The translations under genes and the position numbers were made by a program. 64,000 bases of DNA from Corynespora cassiicola (lineage: Eukaryota > Ascomycota > Dothideomycetes > Pleosporales > Corynesporascaceae): NCBI GenBank assembly GCA_022059125.1, contig JAEUWY010000015.1, positions 62,001 to 126,000 on the forward strand. Reading direction: 5' to 3'. Positions 1-11,838 of the stretch are shown here, one piece after another. The notes under the pieces were generated by a model. That model was not told the DNA's origin. It saw only the letters and a program-made list of their open reading frames with translations, and made no database searches. Numbering within the stretch: the first letter of the stretch is position 1; each line of letters opens with the position of its first letter.

Positions 1-169
1 ACATGTTAAAGATGATCCATGGCGTGTCGGTAAGCACAATGTTCTCCGAGGTGCCGCATAGCTGGGCCGGCTGCTGCGATGCAGAGTCCGTGATGGTCCG
101 CTGAGGCAGCGCAATCGTCGGTGAAAGAAGTGCGAGCAAAGCACCAGCTTTGAAAAGAACGGAAGACAT
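1..169 (-). CDS. Secreted protein, N-terminal part (runs off left edge)
   Basis: The ATG at 169-167 opens a frame of 56 codons that stays open to the window edge. Residues 1-21 form a clear signal peptide: a short polar start, the hydrophobic stretch FKAGALLALLSPTIA, and a likely cleavage after TIALP. The mature start is polar (residues TDSASQQPAQ), followed by LCGTSENIVLTDTPWIIFNM. The single Cys and the TPWIIFNM stretch suggest a small secreted protein, but I do not recognise the family. The longer ORF that covers this place in another frame has no signal peptide and is a shadow. The gene lies downstream of the subtilase relic on the same strand, about 0.5 kb away. The product is exported; its function is unknown. 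Confidence 0.6.
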   Translation of the reverse strand, partial: MSSVLFKAGALLALLSPTIALPQRTITDSASQQPAQLCGTSENIVLTDTPWIIFNM

Positions 170-679
170 GTTTGTCTAGCAAAAGTTGAGCAAACGAATG
201 ACAAGAATTGATAAAGAGCGAAAAGTGACAATAACGAGTGAGTACTTGGAGACTGTCACAAAGAGCGGAAAGCCATGTAAATGAACGTGGTGAGGATGCG
301 GGATCTCGAATTAGATGAATTTCCCGATAGACAGAATAATGGGGCTCGGAAACGCGCCTGGACCAGGGGCTAAATCTCCGCCTCGTGTATCTGAAACGCG
401 AAATCACGTTAGGACCAGGTAATTGCGGTCGGGCGACCTTGAACATCAAAGACTCAAGCCGCAGATCCCGATCCCCCAAGGTTATGGGCCTGATCTCCCG
501 TTGCTGCCGCGAATATCAAACCGACTCAAGGAGGATGGGCTCGGAGTTGGCTGATATGATCGCCAGTGTCTGATCGCGGGATCGGGCCGAGGCACCACAA
601 TTGACCCCACTCGAATTCGAGAAACTTTGCTGTGATGAACAGGGCTTGGAATGTACATATCGTTATCAGGTTAGATTCG
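170..679. other. Intergenic, promoter side of the secreted-protein gene
   Basis: This is about 500 bp between the start of the secreted protein and the last recognisable piece of the subtilase relic. I see no TATA box of good quality and no further gene. Confidence 0.5.
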
Positions 680-2030
680 TTGCAGATAAATCGAATCATG
701 AAAACTCTCGCTCTCAAAGCTGTCTACAGAAGCCAGGTTCATGTGTCTGAGTGCCATGGCTTTTGCAACAACAATGTCAACGCGCAACCCCGGGACACTA
801 ACAGATGGGCTCACGAATAATTTTGAATAATGTGCCTTGATGATTCCCAAGCTTACCATTTGGATTGATGAATGTAAAGGTCGTGATGGCACCTACAGGG
901 CCGGCCCCAATAAGGTGGTACTTCCGAGGATGAGAGGAATACGCAAGCTTCAAAAGAACGAATCTTACCCGTGTAGAGGGCCCGTGAATCGTGGAGACTA
1001 GCGGCAACGCCTAGATGTGGAATCAAGTAGTCATAGTTGTTGGTGCTGTTCAGTGGGATGTAGCCACCATAGACCGGCAAACAGGTAGAGTTCAGCTCGC
1101 TAGGTGGAGTGAGTTTCAGCTTGACGTTGACAAACCCCTATCACCTGTGCTCTCCATATTCAAAGTATGTCTGGCCTATATATGATCGGTCATTAGAAAA
1201 AAAACTGCTCACGCTAATTATGGCAGTCTCATGAGTGGCATCGTGTGTTAAGACAATACCAGCACCTTGCTGGGCGACGGGTGCGAGAATATCATGGAAG
1301 ATCTCGCCATCATTCCAAAGTTGAGTTTTAGAGGTAGATGAAATGATTTTGGGCAGGGATTGAACATCCAACGTGCCACTGGTCTCCCCAACGAGGGCAT
1401 ACAAACCAGCGACGTAGGGGGTGGGTAGAGAACCCCCACACCTGATCATGTAGTATCCCTTTCCCTAGATCCATGTTGAGAGAAGCTTCCTCCAGGGGTG
1501 ACAGATTGTGCGTTGAGTTCCATGTCCCGCGTAGGATCTAAGCTGGTCTTGTGAGCACCCTTCTTGACATCGGGAGCCGCGCCGGTAAATGTAAATGCTA
1601 GTTCGTTCTCCTGGGCAACAATGATCCCCACTACGTGAGTACCATGATCTTGGTGGGTATCGAGAGGACCTTCATCAGGAATAGGACGAGCCATGTGGGT
1701 GCGCTGAAGATGATTAGCAAAGTCCAAGTATTTTCTCTCGGAAGGAGAAGAACACACCAACATTTGCCGTCAACGAAATCCCAACCAGATTCAGCAGTGC
1801 AACCAGGGCCAAAACATCCACCAAGGGCAGGATGTCTAATCACACGTGTCGAAAATCTCAATCTTGATACCTTTTTTCTGTATCTCTCGGCGTGCAACTT
1901 GTCAACTTGGGTCATGAGATATACAGACTCTTTATTCTTGCACTTGCCGGCACCTTGGTGTTTCTTCTTGATGGATGGTTTCGGGACGTCACCCCTGCTG
2001 TGTCTAGTTAGCGATGGGTTCATTTAGCTC
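680..2030 (-). pseudogene. Subtilisin-like serine protease (S8A, C5a-peptidase type), decayed
   Basis: Family pieces lie in the correct order on the minus strand but in different frames. At about 1930-1900 there is VDKLHAE. At about 1870 comes IKIEIFDT, holding the catalytic Asp, followed by an in-frame TAG. In a shifted frame comes HPALGGCFGPGC (about 1835). In another frame come DHGTHVVGI with the catalytic His (about 1645) and TGAAPDV. Then follow GGSLPTPYVAG with the catalytic Ser (about 1430), LAPVAQQGAGIV, and Fn3-like C-terminal pieces LPVYGGYIPLN (about 1080) and LRVDIV (about 740). The section between His and Ser, which normally holds the oxyanion Asn and the PA domain, is almost wholly missing. 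At least three frame breaks plus this deletion make an active enzyme unlikely. Intact relatives are secreted proteases of roughly 850-900 residues. Confidence 0.8.
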
Positions 2031-2320
2031 AGGGAACTGTATTTTCTGGACTGGTCAGATGTTTTTGAGCGGTTTGATTTAATGTTGGTAAAGTCGCGAT
2101 TACGATTTGGGGCATGCCAGTTCATCCAGTGTATCGAGTGCATCCATCAACATCCAATCCTTCCGATTCCTTATCATGCTGACCGGGGCGACGGCTTCCC
2201 CAGCTTCCTCAAATTTACCAGACATAATGAGCAAAATTCGATAAACTGAGAGCTGATTTTGCACCCAACTCGCTCCAAATCACTCCATGCTGGAGATAGG
2301 GTAGAGCCGTCCATCACCAC

Positions 2321-3095
2321 TTACAACACCCCAGTCTCCATCACTGTCCATTTGTTTCCCTCGTGGTCAAAAACTTGGCCTTCTGCAAGGGTCTGGGGTC
2401 CGAGAATTAAGTTACATGGAAGCTTGGCTCCATTACCGATCCTCTTAGTTCTCTTCCAGCCTCTCCCGACCTCCCACTCCCAACGCTCGGCCCTAATTTC
2501 ATCACCCTCTCGCAAAAGCCCTTGGCAAAGCTTCCCAAGCCTAACCACACTACCGCGCTCCCCTTCTCCTTGGCCCTGGAATCTCAAAACGCAAATCTGG
2601 GGGCCATCATCGTCGGGCACGGGCTCCGGATCGGTGTCCACCCAGATCTCCTCATAGTCGGTTGGTACGCCGGTATCGGGGTTCGCCATATTCCCCTCCT
2701 CGAGCGTCCTGCCGCTGCCTAGCGGCGACATAAACCCTTCGTCGGTGGCAGAAGCTACATCTAGGGTCCGAGAGTCGATCCAATGCTTCCACTGCGAATG
2801 CGTCGTGTCTGGGCCACGGTCCGGCGTTGCAACAGACGACGATGTACCTGCAATCGCCCAGTCCAGTCGCTCTAGCGGGACAATGTCTATGAAAGATCAG
2901 TTTTCTAGATTTTCTACTCCTTGCAGCCCGAAATAATGGCTTCATACCTTCGTCTGTAGCGTCATCCTTGGTGGGGTGCAGGATGCGCAAATCGACGAAG
3001 CGCTTCCCGGGCGAGGTCAGAACCAGCGTAGACGTGGGCTCGCTCGCCTCGCCTGGTAGCCATCTAATTGATTCCCGGATTGAAATGCTTGCCAT
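2321..3095 (-). CDS. HRI1: HRI1 family protein
   Basis: There are two exons (3095-2948 and 2886-2321) with a 61 nt intron (GTATGA..CATAG), giving 237 residues. The protein starts MASISIRESIRWLPGE and continues with VDLRILHP, LDWAIAGTSSS, HWIDSRT, YEEIWVD and VVRLGKLCQGLLREG. These pieces, in this order, match the fungal HRI1 family, a lipocalin-like two-barrel fold. In yeast Hri1 is reported to interact with Hrr25 and Sec72; its biochemical role is not settled. The ATG at 3095 is chosen because the family starts there; a longer upstream ORF does not resemble the family. The stop could shift: GTAAGT at the very end could start a short last intron changing the final two or three residues. The gene stands alone between the protease relic and a long intergenic stretch. 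Confidence 0.85.
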
Positions 3096-5776
3096 TTGGC
3101 GGATATTTTTTCGGTAGCAGGCCAATGTTTGAGTGGAGGGTAGCTGACTGTTCTTGGGGGCGATGACGTGGTCGGCAGGGGAAGTGTTACCCCACCATCT
3201 CAATGCCAAGAGTCGAAGTCCTGTCTCGCCCCTAATTATCTGTGTCTTCCTCTTCGTGATTGTGTCTACTGAGTGCACGGGTATGATATTTGGAGAAGGT
3301 TGGGTTTTGCTAATCTGGAGTTTTTTTTTCCACATTGTGCACTTATCGATTTATCGCTTGTGCACCCAGGTATGATAAATTATGCTGTCCTTTAGCCATC
3401 TCATAGCATCGAAAAAGAGAACATTCCCGATATTTTCCAGTGTCTTATTTTGTAGATCTTCCCTGTTAAAACCACCACATTTGGCCCAATCCCAGGACTA
3501 TTGGAGCAGAAATTGTGATGTAGGCATTTAGACTTGTACACATGTTGCATTCTACTCGCCCAGCCATGGTACTCTCTGCCTCCAGCAGTACTTGCATGTC
3601 CTTGCGCATAGCAAGCCTAGATACATCTACATCGAAGGTCCGGATACGATAGTATGATAAGTTCGAATGGAAAATTCTACAACAATTCTTCAGTAGGTAT
3701 TCAGCAGGCAAATTTAATAGCCCTCCTGATGTCTCAGGATCCTTGAGTTAGGGGTCATGAATCGTAGGAATCTTATCTCAACACCTTTGAGGATTTTTTG
3801 AAGCAAGCATCGATTAGGTATTGATGATTGCCAGATCAATATATTAGGAAATAGATATCATATCCCCATCGTCCCAGCTAGATCTCTGGATATTTGCCAC
3901 CTCCAGAGTCTTTTAATAACCTGTTAATAAGGTTTATATAGAGCTTTTCCTGCAGTATGTGCCGAGTTTAACCCAAAATCTTCTGATCCCATTCTCGAGA
4001 GACTCCAATTATCTTGACTAGAATTATGATCTTGTGCTTTAACTATGGTATCCTTTCTCCCTCTCTCGGAATTGCCTAGTTGCGAAGCAGCTGGTAGGGC
4101 ATTGCTTGGGTCACTTTTATCGTCATGCGTCTAACTGTGGTGGCCTTATGCATACCTATACTAACCATCCTAACATCTTGTAGCTATAGCAGTGTGAGCT
4201 TTGGCGACAAACTAAGACATTGTGCAGATAGCTTGCCCGCGATGCGTTTAGAATGGCCTGCCCGGGCGCGAAAGCGAGCTCTGTTATCACGGCATAAAGA
4301 AGTAATTTCCATCTTCATTACTAGCTGAGCATGCCTGGAATCTATCATAGTGTTGGTCTCTCATCCCATCGCTGATCGCGTGTACTAACTATTGGCCATT
4401 TTGTCGCCGTCTTCTCTCTCACGCAAGCTGGCATTAAAAAAAGGAAAAGGGCGCAGAGCTATGGCATACATAACATGCACGGTGATTTCTGCTGGGACAA
4501 CCGACGCAGGGGAAACCGCATATTCGGTACTCTCCTCGTAAGCTTGTCTGTTCCAAGCAAGTCAAGATCCCAAAGGAAGCACGTCATTTGAAGCAACCCA
4601 TGCCAACCCCTTCCCAAGCAAATCATTTGCCATACCGATCGCCGCGGTGCAGATGGTGATTTTCATCGTCGGGAGCTTCTACCCCATAGTCCAACCCGCT
4701 AGCAAAAGGAGACCCCCCTTGTGTGTTGCTTCTTCCACTACAGCGTCAACATACATGGCGCTGAAAGGCTGGAAACCGCACACAACATCAAACAACCGAT
4801 ACCAGATCTGTGATTCCGTGCATGTGGCAAAAAACTGTCGAGGCAGCGTGCTTTGCAGGCGATGATGCTGTCACTCTTCTCCACGGCCGCGCTTAGCTCC
4901 GTCCCCTTTCGGTTCCTTGCATGCGGGCCTCTCAAAAGCAACATGCTAGCCGGGCAAGCAGAAAGAATACCTTCTCCACAACGGGCGGCTGCAACGTAAA
5001 AAGTCGATAGTCTATGGGCCTGGAGATCGATGGCCGGCGACCAGCTGCTGAGCCGTGCAGTCCCGTTCCGTCCATGCTGCATTGCCGGGAGCGAGCACAG
5101 GGCCGCCCGAACCGGAAAAACGTTGTGCAGGCGCCCAAGGACGACGCGCCCCCGGCCTCCAGACCCTGAGTACCGTAGAAACTTTGTCTCGAGCAGCCAC
5201 AGCCTGGCGTTAGAGTTTCGCGGGTCGCAATCCCCGCCACCGACACACCGTTCCGTGGCCTAGTGCCCATGGTCGGACGGGGTTTGCGAGCCGACCTGAC
5301 CCAGCCTGGGATCCTGCTTTTTCCTTGCCACAAATAACAATCGTCCAATACCCCAACATAGGCCTTGAATCCGACGACACTGCTTTTGCTGGGAGGGAGG
5401 GGGCGAAGGAAAGCAAAAAGCGTGCTAATTGGAGATTGATTTGGTGCGCATCATTGGCCCAGCCGGGGGCCCCATTGCCAATGCGATGCCGCGCTCCCAA
5501 GTGCACTGCTGCCAAAGTTCGTACCGCAGCCCTAGAGTTCGCGCCCCCAACACGCCGGGCTCACGAGAAAAAAACAACAAGCGTCCATTTTGCACTGCAT
5601 GCACACTCGGAATGGACCAAAACAAAAACGAGCATGTGCAGGCAGGTTAGTTATAAGGCAGTTGCTGTGAAAGAGCGAGGGAGATGTCCTTCCCCAGACC
5701 TCTGCCAGCTGTTCTGCCAGCCTAGTCTCCCCGCCTTTCTCTCCACTCTCCATTCATTCCTTAGCATTGACTCATC
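3096..5776. other. Long intergenic stretch
   Basis: About 2.7 kb without a convincing gene. Roughly 3400-4100 is AT-rich with many stops in all frames. About 4700-5770 is more GC-rich, contains only shadow-like ORFs with no recognisable domain, and is probably the promoter of the rhodopsin-domain gene. No RNA gene is seen. Confidence 0.5.
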
Positions 5777-7076
5777 ATGGTCAACGAGTACTCGGAGAAG
5801 GTGGTGGTTTGCAGCATCGTGTTTCCCACGGTCGCATGCTTTGTGGTGGCAGCCCGCTTCTATTGCCGACACACTCTGAACAACAAGTTGAGGTCCAATG
5901 ACTATCTTGCCCTTGCGGCTTTGGTATGTGACTGTATACTATCTTTTTGTGCTTTGTGACTGACTTTTTCAGGTTTGTGCTGTGGCATTATGCATCAACT
6001 TCCTCAGTGCAGCCATCCATGCGGGACTGGGTGATGACATGTCCCAATTCACGCTGGAGCAATATTCTGAGTTTAACAAGGTAATGAACCTCAAAAATTC
6101 GCTTTGGACCATTACTGATCGTTGGAAAAGTACATTTATGCAGGTGTCATCTGCGCATACTTGTCGTTTGGAATCGTCAAATTATCAGTCCTGGAGTTTT
6201 ACAAGTCCATCTTTGACGTGCAAAAGTTCCGCCAGGTAGCCAATGTCTTTCTTTGCGTCATTGGTACCTGGACAGTCATCAACCTTTTCGTAAGTATATC
6301 CCACCTTATCTGAGATGCCTGGGCTCATGCCACGCAGCTAGCCATCTTCTCCGCCTGGCCCATCTCCAACTTTTGGACCCTGGGCGCATCCTACGCTTTC
6401 AACCATCCGAAATGGCTCTTTTACTCTACCATTCTCGACACGACTTTTGATCTGTTGATCCTGTGCCTTCCCTTCCCCATGATTTGGAACATGATTGGGT
6501 TGGACACGCAACGAAAGCTCCAGCTGACCTTCATCTTCATGACTGGTTTCTTGTGAGTAGTGACCATCCAGGGGAGAGATTCAATGTCGCTAACTATCTC
6601 TAGCTGTGTCATTGCTGCCGGTCTCCGTATCTACTATGGATGGCGCCTAAGCGGTACCGGCCAGAACACTGCCGGCCAGGTCAGCAACGAGGAGATGCCT
6701 TGTAAGCCAATACCCCGACCTTCCCCAAAGAAGCATCACTAACAGGGACTGCCCAGCAATCGTGTACAACAACGTAATCTGGTGCGAAATGGAGGCCTGC
6801 TTCTCCGTCATCGCCGCCTGCCTCCCGTGCATCGGATCCTTCCTGACACGCATCGTCAGCGGCGCCGTCAAACTGGCCAACTCCATTGTCGCTCGCTCCA
6901 AGTCTTTGGCGATTTCCAAGGCCTTCTCGTCCAAGGGCCATTCCAAGGGCTCCGTCGACTCGGGCTCGGGGAGCGATGATGATATTGGCAAGTCCTTGAA
7001 CCGCAGGAGCACTACAAAGGAGGAACCTATTGATGGAGCACCGGCTAGGTATTATGCCATGGAAGAATATAAGTGA
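5777..7076 (+). CDS. Fungal rhodopsin-domain (PTH11/SAT4-like) integral membrane protein
   Basis: Six exons join into 348 residues: 5777-5923, 5973-6080, 6131-6289, 6338-6552, 6604-6701, 6757-7076. All introns are GT..AG and 48-55 nt long. Seven hydrophobic segments can be traced: VVVCSIVFPTVACFVVAARF, DYLALAALVCAVALCIN, YIYAGVICAYLSFGIVKLSV, VFLCVIGTWTVINLFLAIF, ILDTTFDLLILCLPFPMIW, LQLTFIFMTGFFCVIAAGLR and EMEACFSVIAACLPCIGSFL. The order of pieces (RFYCR near the N-terminus, FSAWPISNFW in the middle, a Cys-Leu-Pro near the last segment) is that of the fungal rhodopsin domain found in PTH11-like receptors and the SAT4 family. No CFEM domain precedes it. The tail of about 65 residues is Ser/Lys-rich and probably cytoplasmic. 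A plasma-membrane receptor-like role is inferred; the ligand is unknown. Confidence 0.85.
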
Positions 7077-7164
7077 AGGACGTTCGAAAGGAAAAAGAAA
7101 ACATGCTATCGTTGGTCAGTAGGCTTTTGACGCGCAGTAAAATTTCATAATGGCTAGTCATACT

Positions 7165-8631
7165 CTATATCCTCTTCTTATACAATGCATGGTAGCGATC
7201 CGCAATCTTTCCTTTCTCTACAGTCGAGAGCAAACCTAGCCTCGGTGAATACTGATACATTTCCCGTTCATCGTATTCAAACACCGTAAAGACTGATCGC
7301 AGGAATGGAAGACCCATCAAACTATCTCCCAACCTCTCTTCGTCCCGAGTCCGCAAGGTTGCGCGACACCTGCAACCAGCGTGAGTTTGCGTTTATAAAC
7401 AGACAGGTCAACTCACCAATTCATCCCGTACTTGACGCGCTTCTGTCCTGCCTCTACCAGATCCAGAGGGTCGAGAATTATCCATTGCTCGTTCACTTTG
7501 AACTCCAGTGTCTGCATTTTGTCGCACTGAAACCACGCATGGTCTCCAGATTCATGTTCTTCCACCTCGACAAGGCCCTCGAAATCATTGATGACCCTGT
7601 AAAAGTCCTCGGTCCTGATATAAATGTAGGGAGATGCCGAATCAACAACGGAAACATGCTTTCGATCCGGACGAAGGCGTCCCGGAGCGACAGGAACTAT
7701 ATTACCGTTTATACGTATACTTTGCAGCTCGACCGACCACGCGTATGCCTCCGGGTCGCTCCTTGCCTCTACTCTGGCTGAACCATTGGCGGGCATGGAA
7801 AAGGCAAGGGTGTCACTGTAAGCGATATGCGAATGGGCGAAGCGCTCTTCGATTCCGCCGAGAGTCAACTTGCCGAATTGTTGGTCCGGGTCCCCGAAGC
7901 GAGGGGAGCTGAGCGAGAATGTACGCCGTGGGATGATCCCTTGGACAGCCAAAGTGTGGAAAAAGGGTAAAATGCTGTGGTTTTGCCACATTTGGGAGAT
8001 GGGAAGCATTCCCAGGCCAAGCGATCCAGAAAAGGACCCTTGTTCGAATCCATTGCTTGGTGATTTGTGTATCCAGCCCACGGTGAGGTTGGATATTGTT
8101 TTGTGGTTGATTTCGGCTTTGGTCGTCAAGATATCACCTCTCACACGGCCTTTCTCGGTGATTTTGTCGAATTTACCGAATTGAACGGAGTCGTGGGTCG
8201 CCTAACAGGAATTAGATACCAAGTGACACGTTTCATAGCAACCAACGCGACTCACATTGAACGCGTATGTATGCTTCAATCCAAAGCAGCCGCTCTGTTC
8301 GTCGATTGTGCTGCATCGATCGGATGCAAAAAAAGTGTCAGCAGAGGAAGTGTCCAGCTGTAATGCTAGCATTTGATTCCCAAAGCTGATATCGACCTTG
8401 AACACTTGATCAGCGTTTGTACCTTGAACCAAACCCAGGTGGCCCTACTGATTGATATAAGTCGTCGGGTCGCTTTGGCGGCACGTAGACTTCTAGGGTC
8501 AGTAAACTTTGTTCTGCGACGTTGGCGACACCAGAATCAGTGCCGAAGAACTCATTCATGTGCGCCAGGAGGGTAAACGCTGATAAGAGCGCCAACAGCG
8601 CCGAAACACAATATATGAGTATGCCCCACAT
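7165..8631 (-). CDS. Aspartic-protease-like secreted/membrane protein (pepsin A1 fold), atypical active site
   Basis: The ATG at 8631 starts a signal peptide or anchor (MWGILIYCVSALLALLSAFTLLA). Downstream exons carry DISFGNQMLALQLDTSSADTFF (first lobe), GRVRGDILTTKAEI (flap region), FSGSLGLGML, TLGGIEERF, VVDSASPYIYI (second lobe) and GLPFLRSVFTVFEYD near the end, all in A1 order. Introns at 8255-8202 and 7416-7370 are clear; the last exon runs 7369-7165. One more intron ends at 8445, but its 5' site is uncertain (GTGCCG or GTCTAC, about 40-46 nt). Both catalytic Asp residues are kept, but the usual DTG motifs read DTS and DSA, so activity may be reduced or lost. The product is probably secreted or tethered at the cell surface. 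Confidence 0.75.
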
Positions 8632-9805
8632 GTTACGGAGTCGCAAACATCTGTAGAGTGAACTGAGGTAGTCGCAGGGGCGTAAGCAACAGTGTTGCAG
8701 CGACTCGGTGGCTCGGTAAGCGTGACACTCTGTGGATACGAGGTATGGTGGGGTAGGCGGCAATTCCCAGGTTCCTTCGCGTCTCAGCCAAATCATAATA
8801 GCCGTGGCCGGATTGGTGCAGCCACTTGCCGAATTCAGTCCAAAGGAATATGGAGTGACATGGATGTCGGGATTCAGCACAGAAAACCCTAAATAGACCC
8901 ACAAATGTTGTCATAATCACATTCAATTTTGTGCTCCTTAGGCTCTCAAAGTGTACTCCAAGGTATCGGACGCAATTCATTGTGCCCTCACCTAAGATGA
9001 CAAGTATAGAGCTTTGATTCTCGCCTCCTAGATTTTTGAAGATTCCAAGTAAAGATATGATAAGAAAAGTACAACTCTATAAGTTGCCTACAGTATAGAT
9101 TCAAGTACTAGAGGTTTTTGTGAAGACATGTTAAGAATGGTTCCTGAGCACTTGTCCTGTCACGCCAAGGATTGACCTCGGCATTTAGGTCTTCAACTCG
9201 AAAAAGATACAGTATGCATAGACAATTAGGGCTCTTTTTTCTTGTATACATTTCAAACTAAACTCCATCTACGTTTTAAAATGGTGAGAGTCGCAATGGG
9301 AAAGCAATGCCTTCGTCTTATGGTCCTGTTGAATCCAGTTTCTTGACAGCAAGCCCATGGTTTTGGCATAGCCTGAAGCTTGTGGGCGCCAGTTCTTTCC
9401 AAAAGCCAGACCACAAGTTCAAAACGCCCAAATGCTTGAAATCAACGGTGACAATATGGTCCGCTCATTCGCAAGTCGTACCCCATAGGTGTTAGTGGAG
9501 GCTTGGCAGCTCCATCTCCCTTGTTTTTGCCTCGGTAACTGGTAGCTCTTCGATTCGCCAGCTTCCAGTTTTAATCAATACATCACGCGCGTCCTCTGTT
9601 GTTTAAGGTCAAGTGTATACTCATCTTCAGAGGAGACATGGTAGAGTGTCTGGGGAGCTCCGTTCGGACTACTCCTGAACCCGGCCATGTGAAATTTTAC
9701 ACTGTCTTGGCACATACACATATATCCTGAGATAATTCTGAACACCAGAAATCCAAAAACTTTTTCAAGACTTTTTTTCAGGCTACCAACTAACTCAATC
9801 GCATC
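8632..9805. other. Divergent promoter region
   Basis: About 1.2 kb between the protease-like gene (leftward) and the oxygenase gene (rightward). The 9000-9300 part is AT-rich. No gene or repeat is recognised. Confidence 0.5.
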
Positions 9806-11280
9806 ATGGCGGCATCGTTGGATTTCCGTGTGTTGAGTGGTGGCAGCCATGTCATTGTCTTCTTACAAAGCCACTACATACTGGTCCTTGTTTCCATTGC
9901 ATACCTCGTCATTGTTCGAGTGTTTCGTTACAAACGCATCAATGGCATCACGGCTCCATTCTCCGAGGGGAAGCGTGCTCTCTCGAGTATGACAACCCAA
10001 GAAGCATTCGACATCATGACACAGCTCCAATCGCTCGAGTTTCCCTACGCCATGAACAAGGCTCGCAGCGTGGCTCTCTTGAAGGTACGACCTGTTGAAC
10101 ACCCTCGGCTTCTCATCTGACAGCAGTGCTGACAATCGGATGAATAGGCTGGCGGCATTCCGACAATGTCGAAACTTTTCGCCGTGACGGGGCAAAACAA
10201 CCCCCGAAACGCCGGGAAGCGCGCCATCGACACCGAGATCCTGCTGCGCGAGTCACAGACCCAGCCCCGAGACTCCGACCGGTACATGGATGCCGTCGCT
10301 CGCATGAATTACCTGCACGCACGCTATCGCAAGGCAGGCAAAATTCTCGATGAGGATCTCTTGCACACACTTGGCGATGGAGCATTGGAAATTTTGCATG
10401 TCATCGATGGCGAGGAATGGCGGCGTCTGACTGATGTGGAAAAGTGCGCCGTAGGCATTTTCCATCGCAACTTGGGTGAGGATATGGAGATTCCATTCAC
10501 ACCATTGGCAAGCGCAGAGGTTGGATGGGACAATGGCTTGCACTTTGTCACCGAGCTAGTGCAGTGGACCCAGGAATATGAAAAGAGGGTTGCAAGGCCC
10601 AACCCAGCGAGCGACCAGTATGTGAGGGTCTATGTCGATTCCGTCACAAAAGGCATGCCAAAGGGCATGACAAGATTTCTGAGGATGGTCGTTGGAAGCG
10701 ATTTGGATGATACGATGAGGGAGAGTCTCTGGTGAGTCTTCTTTTCGATTACTGCATGGCAATGCATGTGCTTTGTATTCTTGCATTGCAATTCGACAGA
10801 AACCTGCTGATACGCGTTAGCATCGAGAAACCAGGACCTTTCACTACTGTGTTCCTCAGTACGATCAAAACCACTCGCCGCATCATCATGCGCCATCTCG
10901 CACTCCCCCGCCCTCGATTCCTTGCCTACGAGTCTGTATCCTCGACCCCCAACTCCTCAGGCCTTTACAACTTTTCCCATGCGGGTTTCCAGCCCTGGTA
11001 CATACAACCATCCTTCGGCACCATTTGGAGTCCTGGGTCTGTTCTCTTGAGGTTTTTAGGGGCCCGGAAACCCGGTAGCAAGGGCGAGCGGTACAAGCCT
11101 CGGGGATATGATTTGAAGACCATCGGACCATCTCCACAAGAAGGCAAAGGCTTTGAGGATATGAAGGCTACGATTGAATTGATGAAGGGGCGAGGTGAAA
11201 GGGAGTGTCCTTTTGCTGGAATGAAGCAGCGGAAGCCAGCCATGGCCGAGATCATCAACCACCAACAGAACGAGGTCTAA
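9806..11280 (+). CDS. MpaB-like ER-bound oxygenase (DUF2236 / rubber-oxygenase-type catalytic domain)
   Basis: Three exons (9806-10084, 10148-10731, 10821-11280) give 440 residues. One membrane segment near the N-terminus (residues about 26-45, HYILVLVSIAYLVIVRVFRY) suggests ER anchoring with a large soluble domain. The core RMNYLHARYRKAGKI, LLHTLGDGALEIL and YLH/His-rich helices match the MpaB/MpaB' family, whose founding member cleaves the farnesyl chain of a mycophenolic-acid precursor. The DUF2236 fold binds haem in latex-clearing proteins. The C-terminus is long and basic (RERECPFAGMKQRKP). The gene converges with a P450, so the two could act in one oxidative pathway; no polyketide synthase, NRPS or terpene synthase lies in the window. 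The substrate cannot be told from sequence. Confidence 0.75.
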
Positions 11281-11838
11281 GAATAAAGCGGATATTGCAT
11301 TTATTCTGGTGGTACTGGTTGCCGTTCGAATCCATGCTGCTTAAAAACATCAATGGTCTCTCGATGTGTAAAGTAGCTGGCTGGTGCTTCGTATCTGGTG
11401 CTTTTGTAAACGGGTCATCTTGATCCTTGCAATGATACGCTTACTCTAATACATGCAAACCTAAAAGATTACCATCGGACCTTTTATCTTGTAGTATATT
11501 TAGGTTATAAGGTTCAATCCATGGCTTCGAGGTATCTTTCCGATTGGTGGAGGATACTCTACCGTCAACATATGTGAGGCATAATCACTCGGTCCGATCC
11601 TAGATAATTCTTACTAGCGTAAGCAGTTCCGGACTATCCGGAGCAACTTTACACGTTCCATTCGCTTGTTATGTCACGAACCTGAATGATACATGGCCAA
11701 TACGTTAAAGAATATATCCACATATCAAGGTTCATCTACACTGCCTAATGCAATACTGGATTGCACTTTGGCGACAGACATGAAACGATATGAAATGACA
11801 CAGACGGGAAACATATCGGGCAGTGATTAAAAACTGCC
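11281..11838. other. Convergent 3' intergenic
   Basis: About 560 bp of AT-rich DNA between two genes that meet tail to tail. A tRNA B-box-like string GTTCGAATCC occurs at about 11325, but no A box or clover-leaf fits around it. Nothing else is seen. Confidence 0.5.

Noticed and set aside
6..479. 157-codon minus-strand frame at the left edge
   Set aside because: It overlaps the signal-peptide frame in another phase, has no domain, and its composition looks random.
11281..11345. Possible tRNA (B-box-like GTTCGAATCC)
   Set aside because: No A box and no clover-leaf arms could be drawn around it.
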